Positions 6,252-13,819 of a DNA stretch of 14,530 bases are shown piece by piece. Each line of letters begins with the position of its first letter. The first letter of the stretch is position 1. The DNA comes from an uncultured Oscillospiraceae bacterium (GTDB lineage: Bacteria; Bacillota; Clostridia; Oscillospirales; Oscillospiraceae), in assembly GCA_944385775.1 (NCBI GenBank), contig CALWYM010000029.1, positions 1 through 14,530 on the forward strand. Reading direction: 5' to 3'. Position numbers and translations under genes: made by a program. Under the pieces are notes generated by a model that was given only the letters and a program-made list of their open reading frames with translations, did no database searches and was not told the DNA's origin.

Positions 6252-7733
6252 TTAACTGAAATTCTCCTCATAGAATTTCACAATCCGTTTTTTGTCCTTC
6301 GCCATCTTCTCAAATCCGTCAATATACTCTCTGGGGTACTTGAAATCAAAAAATCTCTCTACCTTTCCGGTGGAGTGATTTGTAAGCTTGGTACTTCCGC
6401 CGCCGCCTGCGGCGATTATGCTTGTAAGCTCCTCCATAATGAGGATATTGTAAAGACTTTCCTTGCCGTTCTTTCCCCAGCCGATATTTTCAAAGCCCCC
6501 GGACATAAATTTCTGCCTGTAAAGATAGTACGGCAGGTAGCCCTTTTCCGTAAGTGCCTTTCTCCCGTAGTCCAGCATCTGTCCCACAGCCTTTCCGTCT
6601 GGCAGCTCAGCTCCCTGCTGGGTAAGAAGCCTTGAGCCCCGCTTAAGTGCCAGAGTGTGAACTGTAATATTCTCCGGGTCAAGCTTAATTACCTCGTCTA
6701 GGGTAAGCTTAAAGCCCTGGGGACTGTCTCCGGGAAGTCCCGCTATTAAATCCATATTTATATCCGCAGTCGTGGACTTTCTCGCCATGGCGTAGGCATT
6801 TAAAATATCCTCCGGCGAGTGGCGTCTTCCAATGGCGCTGAGCACCTTTTCACTCATGCTCTGGGGATTTATGCTGATTCGCGTAACACCCCCATTTTCC
6901 ATAACAACAAGCTTATCTTCCGTGATTGTATCCGGTCTTCCTGCCTCAATACAAAATTCACGGCAATTTTCCATATTAAATGAGCTTCTTATATGACCTA
7001 TAAGCTGACAAAGCTGCTCTGCCGACAAAGTGGTGGGTGTCCCGCCGCCTATATAAACGGCAATAAGATTCAGCGACAGCTCCCTTACAATTTCCCCGAT
7101 AAGTGAAAGCTCCTTTAAAAGCACGTCTAAAAAGGGTCTTATAAGGCTCATGTCTCGTTCAATGCTCTGGCTGACAAAGCTGCAATAGGCACACCTTGTG
7201 GGGCAGAATGGTATTCCTATATAAAGAGCAAAGTCCCGCTCCCCAAGGCTTTTTTCCACGTTCAGTGAAGCTCTCGCCGTGTGAGCGCAAAGCTCCGCTC
7301 TGTCCCTGTCCACATAGTAAAGCTTCTCCATCTTTCTTATGGCTTCTTCCTCAGAAAGACCATCCTTCAGCATTTTTGTAAAAAGCGCACCGGGACGTAT
7401 GCCCGTAAGAGCGCCCCATACCGGTTTTTCCGGCAAAAGCTTAACGGCAGCTCTGTAAAAGCTCAGCTTAACCGCCATCTGGCAAAGGCGGCTCCTCTCA
7501 AGCTCAGAGGCGGTTTTCTCCAGCCTGACCCTTGACACACCGGTATTCTCCCTGCCTTTATAGCAGACGCTGGAGGTGACAGTTGCCCACTCGCCCCGGC
7601 AGTCCATAGTAACCCTTGCCCAGTCATCACCCGGCAAAATATCTCCCGTTTCCGGTCTTTCGTCAGGCAGAATACTCATCATTATCTGCTCCGCGGCGTA
7701 TCTGTAATCGTGCCCCTCAAGAATCAGCTTCAT
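6252..7733 (-). CDS. hemZ: HemZ-type radical SAM protein (coproporphyrinogen III dehydrogenase-like)
   Basis: Radical S-adenosylmethionine enzyme of the HemN/HemW superfamily, HemZ branch. Read from the Met at 7739 (495 residues), the iron-sulfur motif CPTRCAYC has C179, C183 and C186, GGGTPT (231-236) is the SAM-binding glycine motif, and GALTGIRP (109-116) is the signature N-terminal patch of HemZ proteins. Two Mets lie close together. The one at 7733 has GAGG seven bases upstream, whereas for 7739 the same GAGG is one base away, so I chose 7733 (493 residues). The gene overlaps the MBL gene by 17 bases and is followed after 14 bases by the kinase. HemZ is assigned to oxygen-independent coproporphyrinogen oxidation, but many anaerobes that carry it lack a full haem pathway, so its real reaction here is uncertain. 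Confidence 0.92.
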   Translation of the reverse strand: MKLILEGHDYRYAAEQIMMSILPDERPETGDILPGDDWARVTMDCRGEWATVTSSVCYKGRENTGVSRVRLEKTASELERSRLCQMAVKLSFYRAAVKLLPEKPVWGALTGIRPGALFTKMLKDGLSEEEAIRKMEKLYYVDRDRAELCAHTARASLNVEKSLGERDFALYIGIPFCPTRCAYCSFVSQSIERDMSLIRPFLDVLLKELSLIGEIVRELSLNLIAVYIGGGTPTTLSAEQLCQLIGHIRSSFNMENCREFCIEAGRPDTITEDKLVVMENGGVTRISINPQSMSEKVLSAIGRRHSPEDILNAYAMARKSTTADINMDLIAGLPGDSPQGFKLTLDEVIKLDPENITVHTLALKRGSRLLTQQGAELPDGKAVGQMLDYGRKALTEKGYLPYYLYRQKFMSGGFENIGWGKNGKESLYNILIMEELTSIIAAGGGGSTKLTNHSTGKVERFFDFKYPREYIDGFEKMAKDKKRIVKFYEENFS

Positions 7734-8331
7734 GGACATACCTCATGTAGTAATTTGTGTTTCTCTCAAGGTTCAGGGTCGTCGCGGCGCCGTGACCTGG
7801 GTACACCTCGTAGTCCTCCGGCAGATTGTACAGACGCTTCAGACTTAAAAGCATTTTCTGAAGATCGCCTCCCGGAAGGTCATACCGTCCGCAGCTTCCC
7901 CTGAAAAGGGTATCGCCGGTAAAGAGCACATCGCCGCAAAGAAGGGTAACGGAACCGGGAGAATGTCCCGGCGTCTCCAGCACACGTATTCTCAGGCTTC
8001 CTACGTCAATTACGTTTCCGTCCTCATAAAACCGTACATTTTCACCGCCGGCATATTTGTACTGGCTTTCATATTCCTCGGAAAAGTCCTTCTTGTTTAT
8101 CCATATGGAAGCCCCTGTTTCCTCTGAAATATTCTCCGCCGCCCCGGTGTGGTCGAAGTGACCATGGGTCAGAAGTATGACCCGGACAATAAAACCGTTT
8201 TCCTCGATATAATCCATAATGGTGTTAGTTTCGTCCCCCGGGTCAATAACGGCACATTCCATTGTTTTTTCATCTGCGGCAATGTAGCAGTTTGCCTCAA
8301 GCTGACCTACCGTCAGGCATTTTATATGCAT
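7717..8331 (-). CDS. MBL-fold metallohydrolase, glyoxalase II-like (YcbL type)
   Basis: Metallo-beta-lactamase-fold hydrolase of 204 residues, presumed cytosolic. The binuclear zinc motif THGHFDH gives H56, H58, D60 and H61; further ligands are H123 in PGHSPGS, D140 in FTGDTLF and H180 in YPGHG. The short length, without the C-terminal glutathione-binding domain of true glyoxalase II, points to the small YcbL-like group. The frame opens at a Met at 8352, but GGGAG lies 8 bases before the Met at 8331, which begins 4 bases after the dtd stop, so 8331 is the likely start. The position between dtd and hemZ recurs in clostridia. Substrate is unknown; a thioester such as S-lactoyl-thiol is one family possibility. 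Confidence 0.92.
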   Translation of the reverse strand: MHIKCLTVGQLEANCYIAADEKTMECAVIDPGDETNTIMDYIEENGFIVRVILLTHGHFDHTGAAENISEETGASIWINKKDFSEEYESQYKYAGGENVRFYEDGNVIDVGSLRIRVLETPGHSPGSVTLLCGDVLFTGDTLFRGSCGRYDLPGGDLQKMLLSLKRLYNLPEDYEVYPGHGAATTLNLERNTNYYMRYVHEADS

Positions 8332-8335
8332 TTTA

Positions 8336-8776
8336 TCATCTCCCGGTATCAAATAAAATAGTCACAGGTCCGTCATTGACGGAGGAAACCTTCATATCGG
8401 CGCCGAACTGACCGTGCTTTACGCTAAAGCCTCTTTTCCGGCAGCCCTCCATAAATTCCTCGTAGAGAGGTATTGCCTTATCAGGCGCCGCCGCGCCGGT
8501 AAAGCCGGGACGCCGTGATTTTGTGTCGGCGTACAGCGTAAACTGGGAAACCACAAGTATCTCCCCTCCGGCAGCGGCAAGATTCAAATTCATCTTTCCC
8601 CTGTCGTCCTCAAATACCCTCAGTCCGCAGACTCTGTCGGCAAGATAATCGCCGCTGCCCGATTCGTCCTCTGCGCCGACGCCGAGAAGTACGAGAAACC
8701 CTTTCCCGATTTCAGCCGTTTTAACTCCGTCAATAGTCACCGACGCGGAGGTGACCCTTGTCACTACTGCTCTCAT
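8336..8776 (-). CDS. dtd: D-aminoacyl-tRNA deacylase
   Basis: Homodimeric proofreading enzyme that hydrolyses D-amino acids (and glycine mischarged on tRNA-Ala) from tRNA in the cytosol. The 146-residue length is exactly the family norm. The active-site signatures are SQFT at 77-80 and the Gly-cisPro motif NDGPVTI at 134-140, both intact. The N-terminus MRAVVTRV with SVTIDG is also characteristic. The ATG at 8776 follows the rel stop by one base (TAA T ATG), with AGGGAA inside the rel 3' end as ribosome binding site. dtd next to rel is a well-conserved Firmicutes arrangement. Confidence 0.97.
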   Translation of the reverse strand: MRAVVTRVTSASVTIDGVKTAEIGKGFLVLLGVGAEDESGSGDYLADRVCGLRVFEDDRGKMNLNLAAAGGEILVVSQFTLYADTKSRRPGFTGAAAPDKAIPLYEEFMEGCRKRGFSVKHGQFGADMKVSSVNDGPVTILFDTGR

Positions 8777-8777
8777 A

Positions 8778-10994
8778 TTACGTTCCCTGCCTTTTTACCT
8801 CTCGGACGCTTTTGACGCTCATAATCCTTGCCATGGCAACGCCAAGCTCCTCCTTATCCTTTACCTCGATGGTTATATAGATAATGGCCTGACCGCCGCC
8901 CATCTCCCTTGCAGAAAGGGAGTCAACCTTGATTTTAAGGCTTGTAAGGACCGTTGCAATATCTACCACAAGTCCGTCCCTGTCGTTTGCCGTAATGGCA
9001 ATTCCGGTCTGGTACTTTTCGTCCGTATCCTTTGCCCACGCCACGCTTATCCAGCGATTTTTGTTCTCCTCCTTTGACGCGGAGGAAAGATAGTTTTTAC
9101 AGTCGCAGCGATGGATTGATACGCCGTAGCCCCTCGTTATAAAGCCGATTATGCCGTCTCCCGGAACGGGCATACAGCAATGGCTGAATTTCACAAGGCA
9201 GTTGTCAATGCCCTGAACGATTATGCCGTGAACGGGCTTAGCGTGCTTTTCGCTTACGACCCAGTCCGGTGTATCTCCGCTTTTGTTATTTTTCTCAATA
9301 ACCCTGAGCTCATCTTTTATCCTGTTGACCGTCTTCTGAGCGGAAAGACCGCCGTAGCCGATGGCGGAGTATAAATCTTCAATGGTAGCACAGGTGACAC
9401 GCTTTAATATAACGCTCATCACCTCGCTGTTATTCACAACGGAGAGAGGCAGCCCCTGCCTTCTGAGCTCCGCCTCAAAGGCGGACTTGCCCTGGACTAT
9501 ATTTTCCTCCCGCTTCTCCTTTTTAAACCATGCCCTGATTTTGTTTCTGGCCTCGCTGCTCTTAACAACGCTGAGCCAGTCTCTGCTGGGTCCCTTGGAT
9601 GTAGAGGAGGTTATAATCTCCACCACGTCGCCGTTTTGAAGCTGGTGGTTAAAGGGCACTATTCTCCCGTTTACCTTGGCGCAGGTCATGGAATTTCCCA
9701 CGGCCGAGTGAATATTATATGCAAAGTCAATGGGCGTAGACCCTGCCGGAAGGCTCTTTACATCGCCGTTTGGAGTAAAGACAAACACCTCGTCGGCAAA
9801 CATATCAAACTTAAGACTGCTGAGAAAGTCCTGGGAATCGGCCTCCTGCTGACTTTCCAGAAGGTTCCGTATCCAGGCGAACTTTTCCTCGTCACTTGTA
9901 CTGCTGACGCCCTGCTTATACTTCCAGTGCGCCGCAACGCCGTATTCTGCCGTACGGTGCATTTCCCATGTTCTTATCTGTACCTCAAAGGGTATGCCCT
10001 CAGAGCCGATAACCGTTGTGTGAAGGGACTGGTACATATTGGGCTTCGGCGTTCCGATATAATCCTTAAATCTGCCCGGAATGGGGCGGTAAAGGTCATG
10101 TATGCAGCCCAGCACATTGTAGCAGTCTGAAATATCGTTGACTATCACCCGGAAAGCGTAGAGATCCATAATCTCGCTAAGCTGCTTATTCTGGGTGTAC
10201 ATCTTTCTGTAAATGCTGTAAACGTCCTTGATTCTGCTCTGGACCGTACACTCAACGCCCACCTCAGCCATACGCTTTTTTATCTGAGCCTCGGTGTTGA
10301 CCATGAAGTTTTCGTACTTTCCGCCTCTGTCCTTGACTCCCTCCACTATCTCCTGATAGCCCACAGGGTCAAGATACCTCAGGGACAGGTCCTCCATTTC
10401 AACCTTGGCCTTGTTCATTCCCAGCCTATGAGCCAGAGGTGCGTACATCTCCATGGTCTCCAGGGTCTTTTCACGCTGCTTCGACTCAGTCTGGTAATCC
10501 ATCGTGCGCAGATTATGGATCCTGTCCGCAATCTTTATTATGATAACCCGTATATCCTTTGCCATAGCGACGAACATTTTGCGGAGGTTTTCCATCTGTT
10601 CGTCCTCTTTGCTTGTGTACACAACTCTTGTGAGCTTTGTAACACCCTCCACAATGTCCGCCACCTCGCTGCCGAACTTTTTCGCGATGTCCTCGTGAGT
10701 GACGTCCGTATCCTCGATTGTATCGTGAAGAATGGCCGCGACGATAGAGTCCTCGTCAAGACCCATCTCAGCCACAATTTCCGCGGCCTTGAGAGGATGG
10801 GTTATATACATGGTACCGTCCTTGCGAAGCTGGTTTTTGTGGGCGTCGAAGGCAAATTTATATGCGCTTTCTATTCTGGACAGATCCTTTATCTGGGTGT
10901 ACTTCTTAATGGCGTCTACAAGCCAGCCGTAGGCCTGCTCCGCTCCCTCAACCCCCAGTGCGGGCTTCAAATCCACTTTTTTGTCCTCAAACAT
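8778..10994 (-). CDS. rel: Bifunctional (p)ppGpp synthetase/hydrolase, RelA/SpoT family
   Basis: Makes and degrades the alarmone (p)ppGpp in the stringent response at the ribosome. Numbered from the Met at 10994 (738 residues, typical of Gram-positive Rel): hydrolase HD domain with H66, H90-D91 and E94-D95 (HDTIED) intact; synthetase domain with RFKD at 308-311, the basic version found in bifunctional Rel rather than the acidic motif of monofunctional RelA; TGS domain about 402-463; zinc-finger/CC region with C606-C607 and C630/C632; ACT domain about 664-735. Both activities should work. The frame extends to a Met at 11054, but that overlaps recJ. The Met at 10994 has AAAGGA nine bases upstream and gives the usual length. 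It lies 29 bases after recJ and one base before dtd. The apt gene that often sits between recJ and rel is absent. Confidence 0.97.
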   Translation of the reverse strand: MFEDKKVDLKPALGVEGAEQAYGWLVDAIKKYTQIKDLSRIESAYKFAFDAHKNQLRKDGTMYITHPLKAAEIVAEMGLDEDSIVAAILHDTIEDTDVTHEDIAKKFGSEVADIVEGVTKLTRVVYTSKEDEQMENLRKMFVAMAKDIRVIIIKIADRIHNLRTMDYQTESKQREKTLETMEMYAPLAHRLGMNKAKVEMEDLSLRYLDPVGYQEIVEGVKDRGGKYENFMVNTEAQIKKRMAEVGVECTVQSRIKDVYSIYRKMYTQNKQLSEIMDLYAFRVIVNDISDCYNVLGCIHDLYRPIPGRFKDYIGTPKPNMYQSLHTTVIGSEGIPFEVQIRTWEMHRTAEYGVAAHWKYKQGVSSTSDEEKFAWIRNLLESQQEADSQDFLSSLKFDMFADEVFVFTPNGDVKSLPAGSTPIDFAYNIHSAVGNSMTCAKVNGRIVPFNHQLQNGDVVEIITSSTSKGPSRDWLSVVKSSEARNKIRAWFKKEKREENIVQGKSAFEAELRRQGLPLSVVNNSEVMSVILKRVTCATIEDLYSAIGYGGLSAQKTVNRIKDELRVIEKNNKSGDTPDWVVSEKHAKPVHGIIVQGIDNCLVKFSHCCMPVPGDGIIGFITRGYGVSIHRCDCKNYLSSASKEENKNRWISVAWAKDTDEKYQTGIAITANDRDGLVVDIATVLTSLKIKVDSLSAREMGGGQAIIYITIEVKDKEELGVAMARIMSVKSVREVKRQGT

Positions 10995-11023
10995 GCTTTC
11001 CCGTCCTTTATTTTCTCTTTCCC

Positions 11024-12712
11024 TCAATTTTTTACCACGTAATCCGTAAGGCAAAGCTGCACCGAGCTTTTGCCGCGGAACTCATTTATCTGGGGTGAAA
11101 AGGCAACGTCTGCCACTCCGCCCACCTTTGCTCCCAAATCCTTTATCGTGTGGGAGAAGAAAACGGCCTCAAAGGTACTTCCGTTCTTATTTAGCCACAT
11201 TTTCGTATGCTTACCCTCGGAAATGGCCATGAGATTTTCCACCCTAACGTCCCTCATGCACAAAATAGGCTGGGGATTTCCTATACCATAGGGCTCCAGT
11301 GTGTCAAGAAGCCTCACATTTTCCTCCGTAAGAAGCTGGGGCTTGATAACCTCAAAATCAACCCTGAGCTCCGGCTGAATATCTCCGGCGGAGGATTTTA
11401 CGTAAACCTCACCGAGTTTTTGGCGGAGAGAATCTATTTTATCCTCCTCCACAGTAAGACCTGCCGCCATCTCGTGACCTCCGAAATTTAAAAGAAGCTC
11501 ACGGCAGTCCGAAAGGGCCTCGTATATATTATACCCTCCGCAGGAGCGGCAGGAGCCCCTCCCGACACCGTCCTTAAGGCTTATCATCACCGTGGGAAGA
11601 CCGAACCTGTCTGACACCCGTGACGCCACAATCCCCGCCACGCCCTGATGCCAGCTGCTGCTGGCAAGGACTATGGGCTTTCCCTCCGGCGGATTTTTCT
11701 TCAGCATATCCACAGCCTCATGGAGCATTTCGCCCTCAATTCTCTGCCTCTCCCTGTTAAGCTGGCAAAGCCTCTGGGCGTATTCCGAAGCCTCGGCGGT
11801 GTTCTTTGAAAGCAGAAGCTTTACCGCAACCTCCGTGCCGCCCAGCCTTCCGGCAGCGTTTATCCTCGGCGCGATGGTATATCCCACAGTGGTTACCGAT
11901 ACCTTGCTCTTGTCTGTTCCCGCGGCGGAGCACAGCTCCGTAAATCCCGGTCTGGCGCCCTTTTTAATAAGCTCCAGACCCCGCCTTACAAACAGCCTGT
12001 TTTCGCCTGTCATGGGCATAACGTCCGCAATGGTGCCCACTGCCACAAGGTCGGCATACCGTGAAAGAAGCTCCTCAGTGTGCTCCTCGCCCTCAACTGC
12101 GCATATGAGCTTAAACGCCACGCCTACCCCGGCAAGCATCTTCGCCGGTGATGGGCAGTCCGGGCGGCACGGGTCCACCACAGGACCCTCAGGCAGCGTC
12201 TCTCCGCACTCGTGGTGGTCCGTAATCACCATATCCATACCCAGGCTTTTCGCGTATTCCCTGCTGTCATTTGCGGTTATGCCGCAGTCAACCGTTATTA
12301 TAAGGTCCGTTCCCCGTTCCTTTATCGTATCAATGGCGCTGTTTTTGACGCCGTAACCCTCCTCAAGCCGCTCGGGTATGTATATGCCGCACTTCACGCC
12401 CCGGCTTGTAAGGTAATCCGAAACCACACAGCTTGCCGTAATGCCGTCCACGTCATAGTCTCCATACACCGTAACCCTTTCCTTACGCTCAATGGCAAGC
12501 CTGACTCTCTCCGCCGCTTCCTTCATATCCTTCATAAGAAGCGGACTTGAAACCATGGATATATCCGATTTTGTCAGTGCCTCTATATCCTCCTTGCGGC
12601 TTATATTCCTTGATGCCAGCAGTACAGCTATAAGTGGGTTTATCCCGCTTCGTGTAAGGCGAACCGCCTCAGAGCGGTCATAGCCTGCCACGTTCCACCT
12701 GCCGTATGCCAT
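11024..12712 (-). CDS. recJ: Single-stranded-DNA-specific 5'-3' exonuclease RecJ
   Basis: DHH-superfamily nuclease for recombination and mismatch or base-excision repair. The 562-residue length matches the core enzyme (E. coli form about 577) without the C-terminal extension seen in some Bacilli. DHH-domain motifs are DYDVDG (85-90), D142 in VDCG, DHHE (165-168) and the D230 region in IADVMP. The DHHA1 domain has GRGSCRS (384-390) and GGHEMAAG (411-418), and an OB-type domain fills the C-terminus. All metal-binding residues expected for activity are visible. AGAGGTGAGAG precedes the ATG at 12712. A promoter candidate lies at 12749-12777, directly after birA. It is probably co-transcribed with rel, 29 bases downstream. 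Confidence 0.97.
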   Translation of the reverse strand: MAYGRWNVAGYDRSEAVRLTRSGINPLIAVLLASRNISRKEDIEALTKSDISMVSSPLLMKDMKEAAERVRLAIERKERVTVYGDYDVDGITASCVVSDYLTSRGVKCGIYIPERLEEGYGVKNSAIDTIKERGTDLIITVDCGITANDSREYAKSLGMDMVITDHHECGETLPEGPVVDPCRPDCPSPAKMLAGVGVAFKLICAVEGEEHTEELLSRYADLVAVGTIADVMPMTGENRLFVRRGLELIKKGARPGFTELCSAAGTDKSKVSVTTVGYTIAPRINAAGRLGGTEVAVKLLLSKNTAEASEYAQRLCQLNRERQRIEGEMLHEAVDMLKKNPPEGKPIVLASSSWHQGVAGIVASRVSDRFGLPTVMISLKDGVGRGSCRSCGGYNIYEALSDCRELLLNFGGHEMAAGLTVEEDKIDSLRQKLGEVYVKSSAGDIQPELRVDFEVIKPQLLTEENVRLLDTLEPYGIGNPQPILCMRDVRVENLMAISEGKHTKMWLNKNGSTFEAVFFSHTIKDLGAKVGGVADVAFSPQINEFRGKSSVQLCLTDYVVKN

Positions 12713-12748
12713 TCTCTCACCTCTACACTAAAAATTCATTCTTAATTT

Positions 12749-12777
12749 ATTTTACCATATCTCAGTCCGGATAACAA
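12749..12777 (-). promoter_or_regulatory. Candidate sigma-A promoter of recJ
   Basis: Minus-strand -35 TTGTTA (12772-12777, four of six matches), a 17-base spacer and -10 TAAAAT (12749-12754, five of six). It fills the 66-base gap between the birA stop and the recJ start, so recJ-rel expression may be partly independent of birA. No terminator is visible in the gap, so read-through from birA is also likely. Confidence 0.5.
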
Positions 12778-12778
12778 C

Positions 12779-13540
12779 CTATTTGATTCTCAGCGTTATC
12801 TCCCCGGTTCTCAGTGTCTTTTCCTCACCGCTGTCCGTTTTTATGATAAGTCCGCCCTCATCGTCAATACCCACGGCAACGGCTTCCTCCGGCTCCTCCC
12901 CTACCGGACCGTAGGCTATTCTCTTTCCCACAACCATACTTCGCTCTCTGTAAAGGTCAATAAAGCCTCCGCAGCCCGTCTCGCTGTATTTCAGTATGTC
13001 GGACGCCACAAGGGCTATAAGCTCCTCCCTTACGACGTCTACTCCCACCGACGCGGCCCTTGCGGAAATTTCCTCCGGGAAGTTTTCAGTTGTAAGATTT
13101 ATGCCCACGCCTACCGCCACAACGGGACCTTCCCCGCCGGTAAAGCTCTCTGTTAAAATTCCGCAGACCTTGCCGCCCTTTAAATATACGTCGTTCACCC
13201 ATTTGATTTTCGGCTTAAGACCGCAAAGCCTCTCAAGGGCAAGGCACACCGCCACGGCAGCGCCGCTTGTTACGGTTACCGCGGAGGAAAGGTCCCCCTT
13301 TGGTCTGAAAACCACCGTCTCATAAGTTCCTGTGCCTGCCGGCGAGTAAAAGTTTCTCCCAAGCCTGCCCCTGCCTGCCGTCTGTCTGTCAGCCGCTATA
13401 AGAAGTGGAAGCTCCGCTCCCTCCCTTACAAGGCGCTTTGCCTCATTGTTTGTGGAGTCCGTCTCATCGTAGCACACCACATTCATGGGGGTATTTTCTC
13501 CCATAAGTGTCTTTTCAATTATTTCTCTTTTAAGTACCAT
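12779..13540 (-). CDS. birA: Biotin--[acetyl-CoA-carboxylase] ligase, monofunctional (no HTH domain)
   Basis: Activates biotin with ATP and attaches it to the carrier lysine of biotin-dependent carboxylases. In 253 residues the catalytic and C-terminal domains are complete: AGRGRLGR (55-62) is the biotinyl-AMP loop, KWVNDVY (113-119) contains the catalytic lysine region, and GVGIN (144-148) follows, with an SH3-like C-terminal domain from about 205. The N-terminal winged-helix repressor domain of E. coli BirA is absent; only about 20 residues precede the catalytic core. This protein is therefore a ligase and not a DNA-binding repressor. AGGGA lies before the ATG at 13540, and a strong promoter lies about 35 bases upstream. 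It is the first gene of the long minus-strand run. Confidence 0.95.
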   Translation of the reverse strand: MVLKREIIEKTLMGENTPMNVVCYDETDSTNNEAKRLVREGAELPLLIAADRQTAGRGRLGRNFYSPAGTGTYETVVFRPKGDLSSAVTVTSGAAVAVCLALERLCGLKPKIKWVNDVYLKGGKVCGILTESFTGGEGPVVAVGVGINLTTENFPEEISARAASVGVDVVREELIALVASDILKYSETGCGGFIDLYRERSMVVGKRIAYGPVGEEPEEAVAVGIDDEGGLIIKTDSGEEKTLRTGEITLRIK

Positions 13541-13575
13541 ATCATTTTCCCTGTTTTATTTTTATATTCACTGTG

Positions 13576-13604
13576 ATTATAACAAAATTCCCCCTTTCTC
13601 TCAA
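13576..13604 (-). promoter_or_regulatory. Sigma-A promoter of birA and the following run
   Basis: Minus-strand -35 TTGAGA (13599-13604, five of six), a 17-base spacer and a perfect -10 TATAAT (13576-13581). The upstream flank (13605-13650) is AT-rich and could act as an UP element. The leader to the birA ATG is about 30 bases. Confidence 0.85.
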
Positions 13605-13656
13605 CAAGTAATCCTTAATTTATTTACAATTAGTCCTTTATTAACTATGTCCGCTG

Positions 13657-13665
13657 TGATATAAT
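13657..13665 (+). promoter_or_regulatory. Possible distal extended -10 promoter on the plus strand
   Basis: TGATATAAT contains a perfect TATAAT (13660-13665) preceded by the extended TGn element. No good -35 is seen at 16-18 bases. If used, transcripts would start near 13672 and include the hairpin at 13699-13739 before reaching the U32 gene. Confidence 0.4.
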
Positions 13666-13698
13666 AACCCCGAAGCGACTATTATATATGGTTTTTAA

Positions 13699-13739
13699 GC
13701 CGTTTTTCCCCGACTCTCAGGGAGATGGGAAAATACGGC
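13699..13739 (+). other. Intergenic hairpin of 41 nt, unknown role
   Basis: GCCGTTTTTCCC (13699-13710) pairs with 13727-13739 along 12 base pairs with one bulged A. Inside, TCTC (13715-13718) and GAGA (13722-13725) can form a second short stem around AGG. No U-run follows on either strand, so it does not look like a terminator. It sits between the two plus-strand promoter candidates and may be a leader structure, a small RNA element or a protein site. I do not recognise it as a known riboswitch. Confidence 0.45.
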
Positions 13740-13765
13740 ATATTGCTCCGTTTTATCAGGCTTTA

Positions 13766-13774
13766 TGGTATAAT
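13766..13774 (+). promoter_or_regulatory. Extended -10 promoter of the U32-like gene
   Basis: TGGTATAAT combines the TGn extension with a perfect TATAAT (13769-13774). The -35 region at 13746-13751 (CTCCGT) is poor, which extended -10 promoters tolerate. CTCCGT and ACGGAG (13777-13782) are inverted copies flanking the element. The predicted start near 13781 gives a leader of about 40 bases before the ATG at 13820. Confidence 0.65.
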
Positions 13775-13790
13775 GGACGGAGTATGACTT

Positions 13791-13802
13791 TTTAAGCTTA
13801 AA
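13791..13802. repeat. 12-bp palindrome in the leader of the U32-like gene
   Basis: TTTAAGCTTAAA is a perfect palindrome between the predicted transcription start and the ribosome binding site AAGGGAGG. It could be an operator placed after the start site or be chance in AT-rich DNA. Confidence 0.3.
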
Positions 13803-13819
13803 GGAAGGGAGGTTTTTTA

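Noticed and set aside
8332..8352. Upstream MBL start at 8352
   Set aside because: The Met at 8331 has GGGAG eight bases before it and begins the conserved MHIKCLTVGQ region. The longer form overlaps dtd and lacks a clear site.
10428..11042. 204-codon open frame on the plus strand
   Set aside because: Antisense to the HD domain of rel and without a plausible start signal.
10995..11054. Upstream rel start at 11054
   Set aside because: It would overlap recJ by 31 bases and add 20 residues not expected in Rel. The Met at 10994 has a suitable ribosome binding site and gives the family length.
11673..12356. 227-codon open frame on the plus strand, Ser/Pro rich
   Set aside because: Antisense to the complete recJ gene, with low-complexity composition typical of a shadow frame.
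13699..13739. Hairpin as an intrinsic terminator between the divergent genes
   Set aside because: Neither strand has a T-run after the stem, and there is no gene ending here to terminate.
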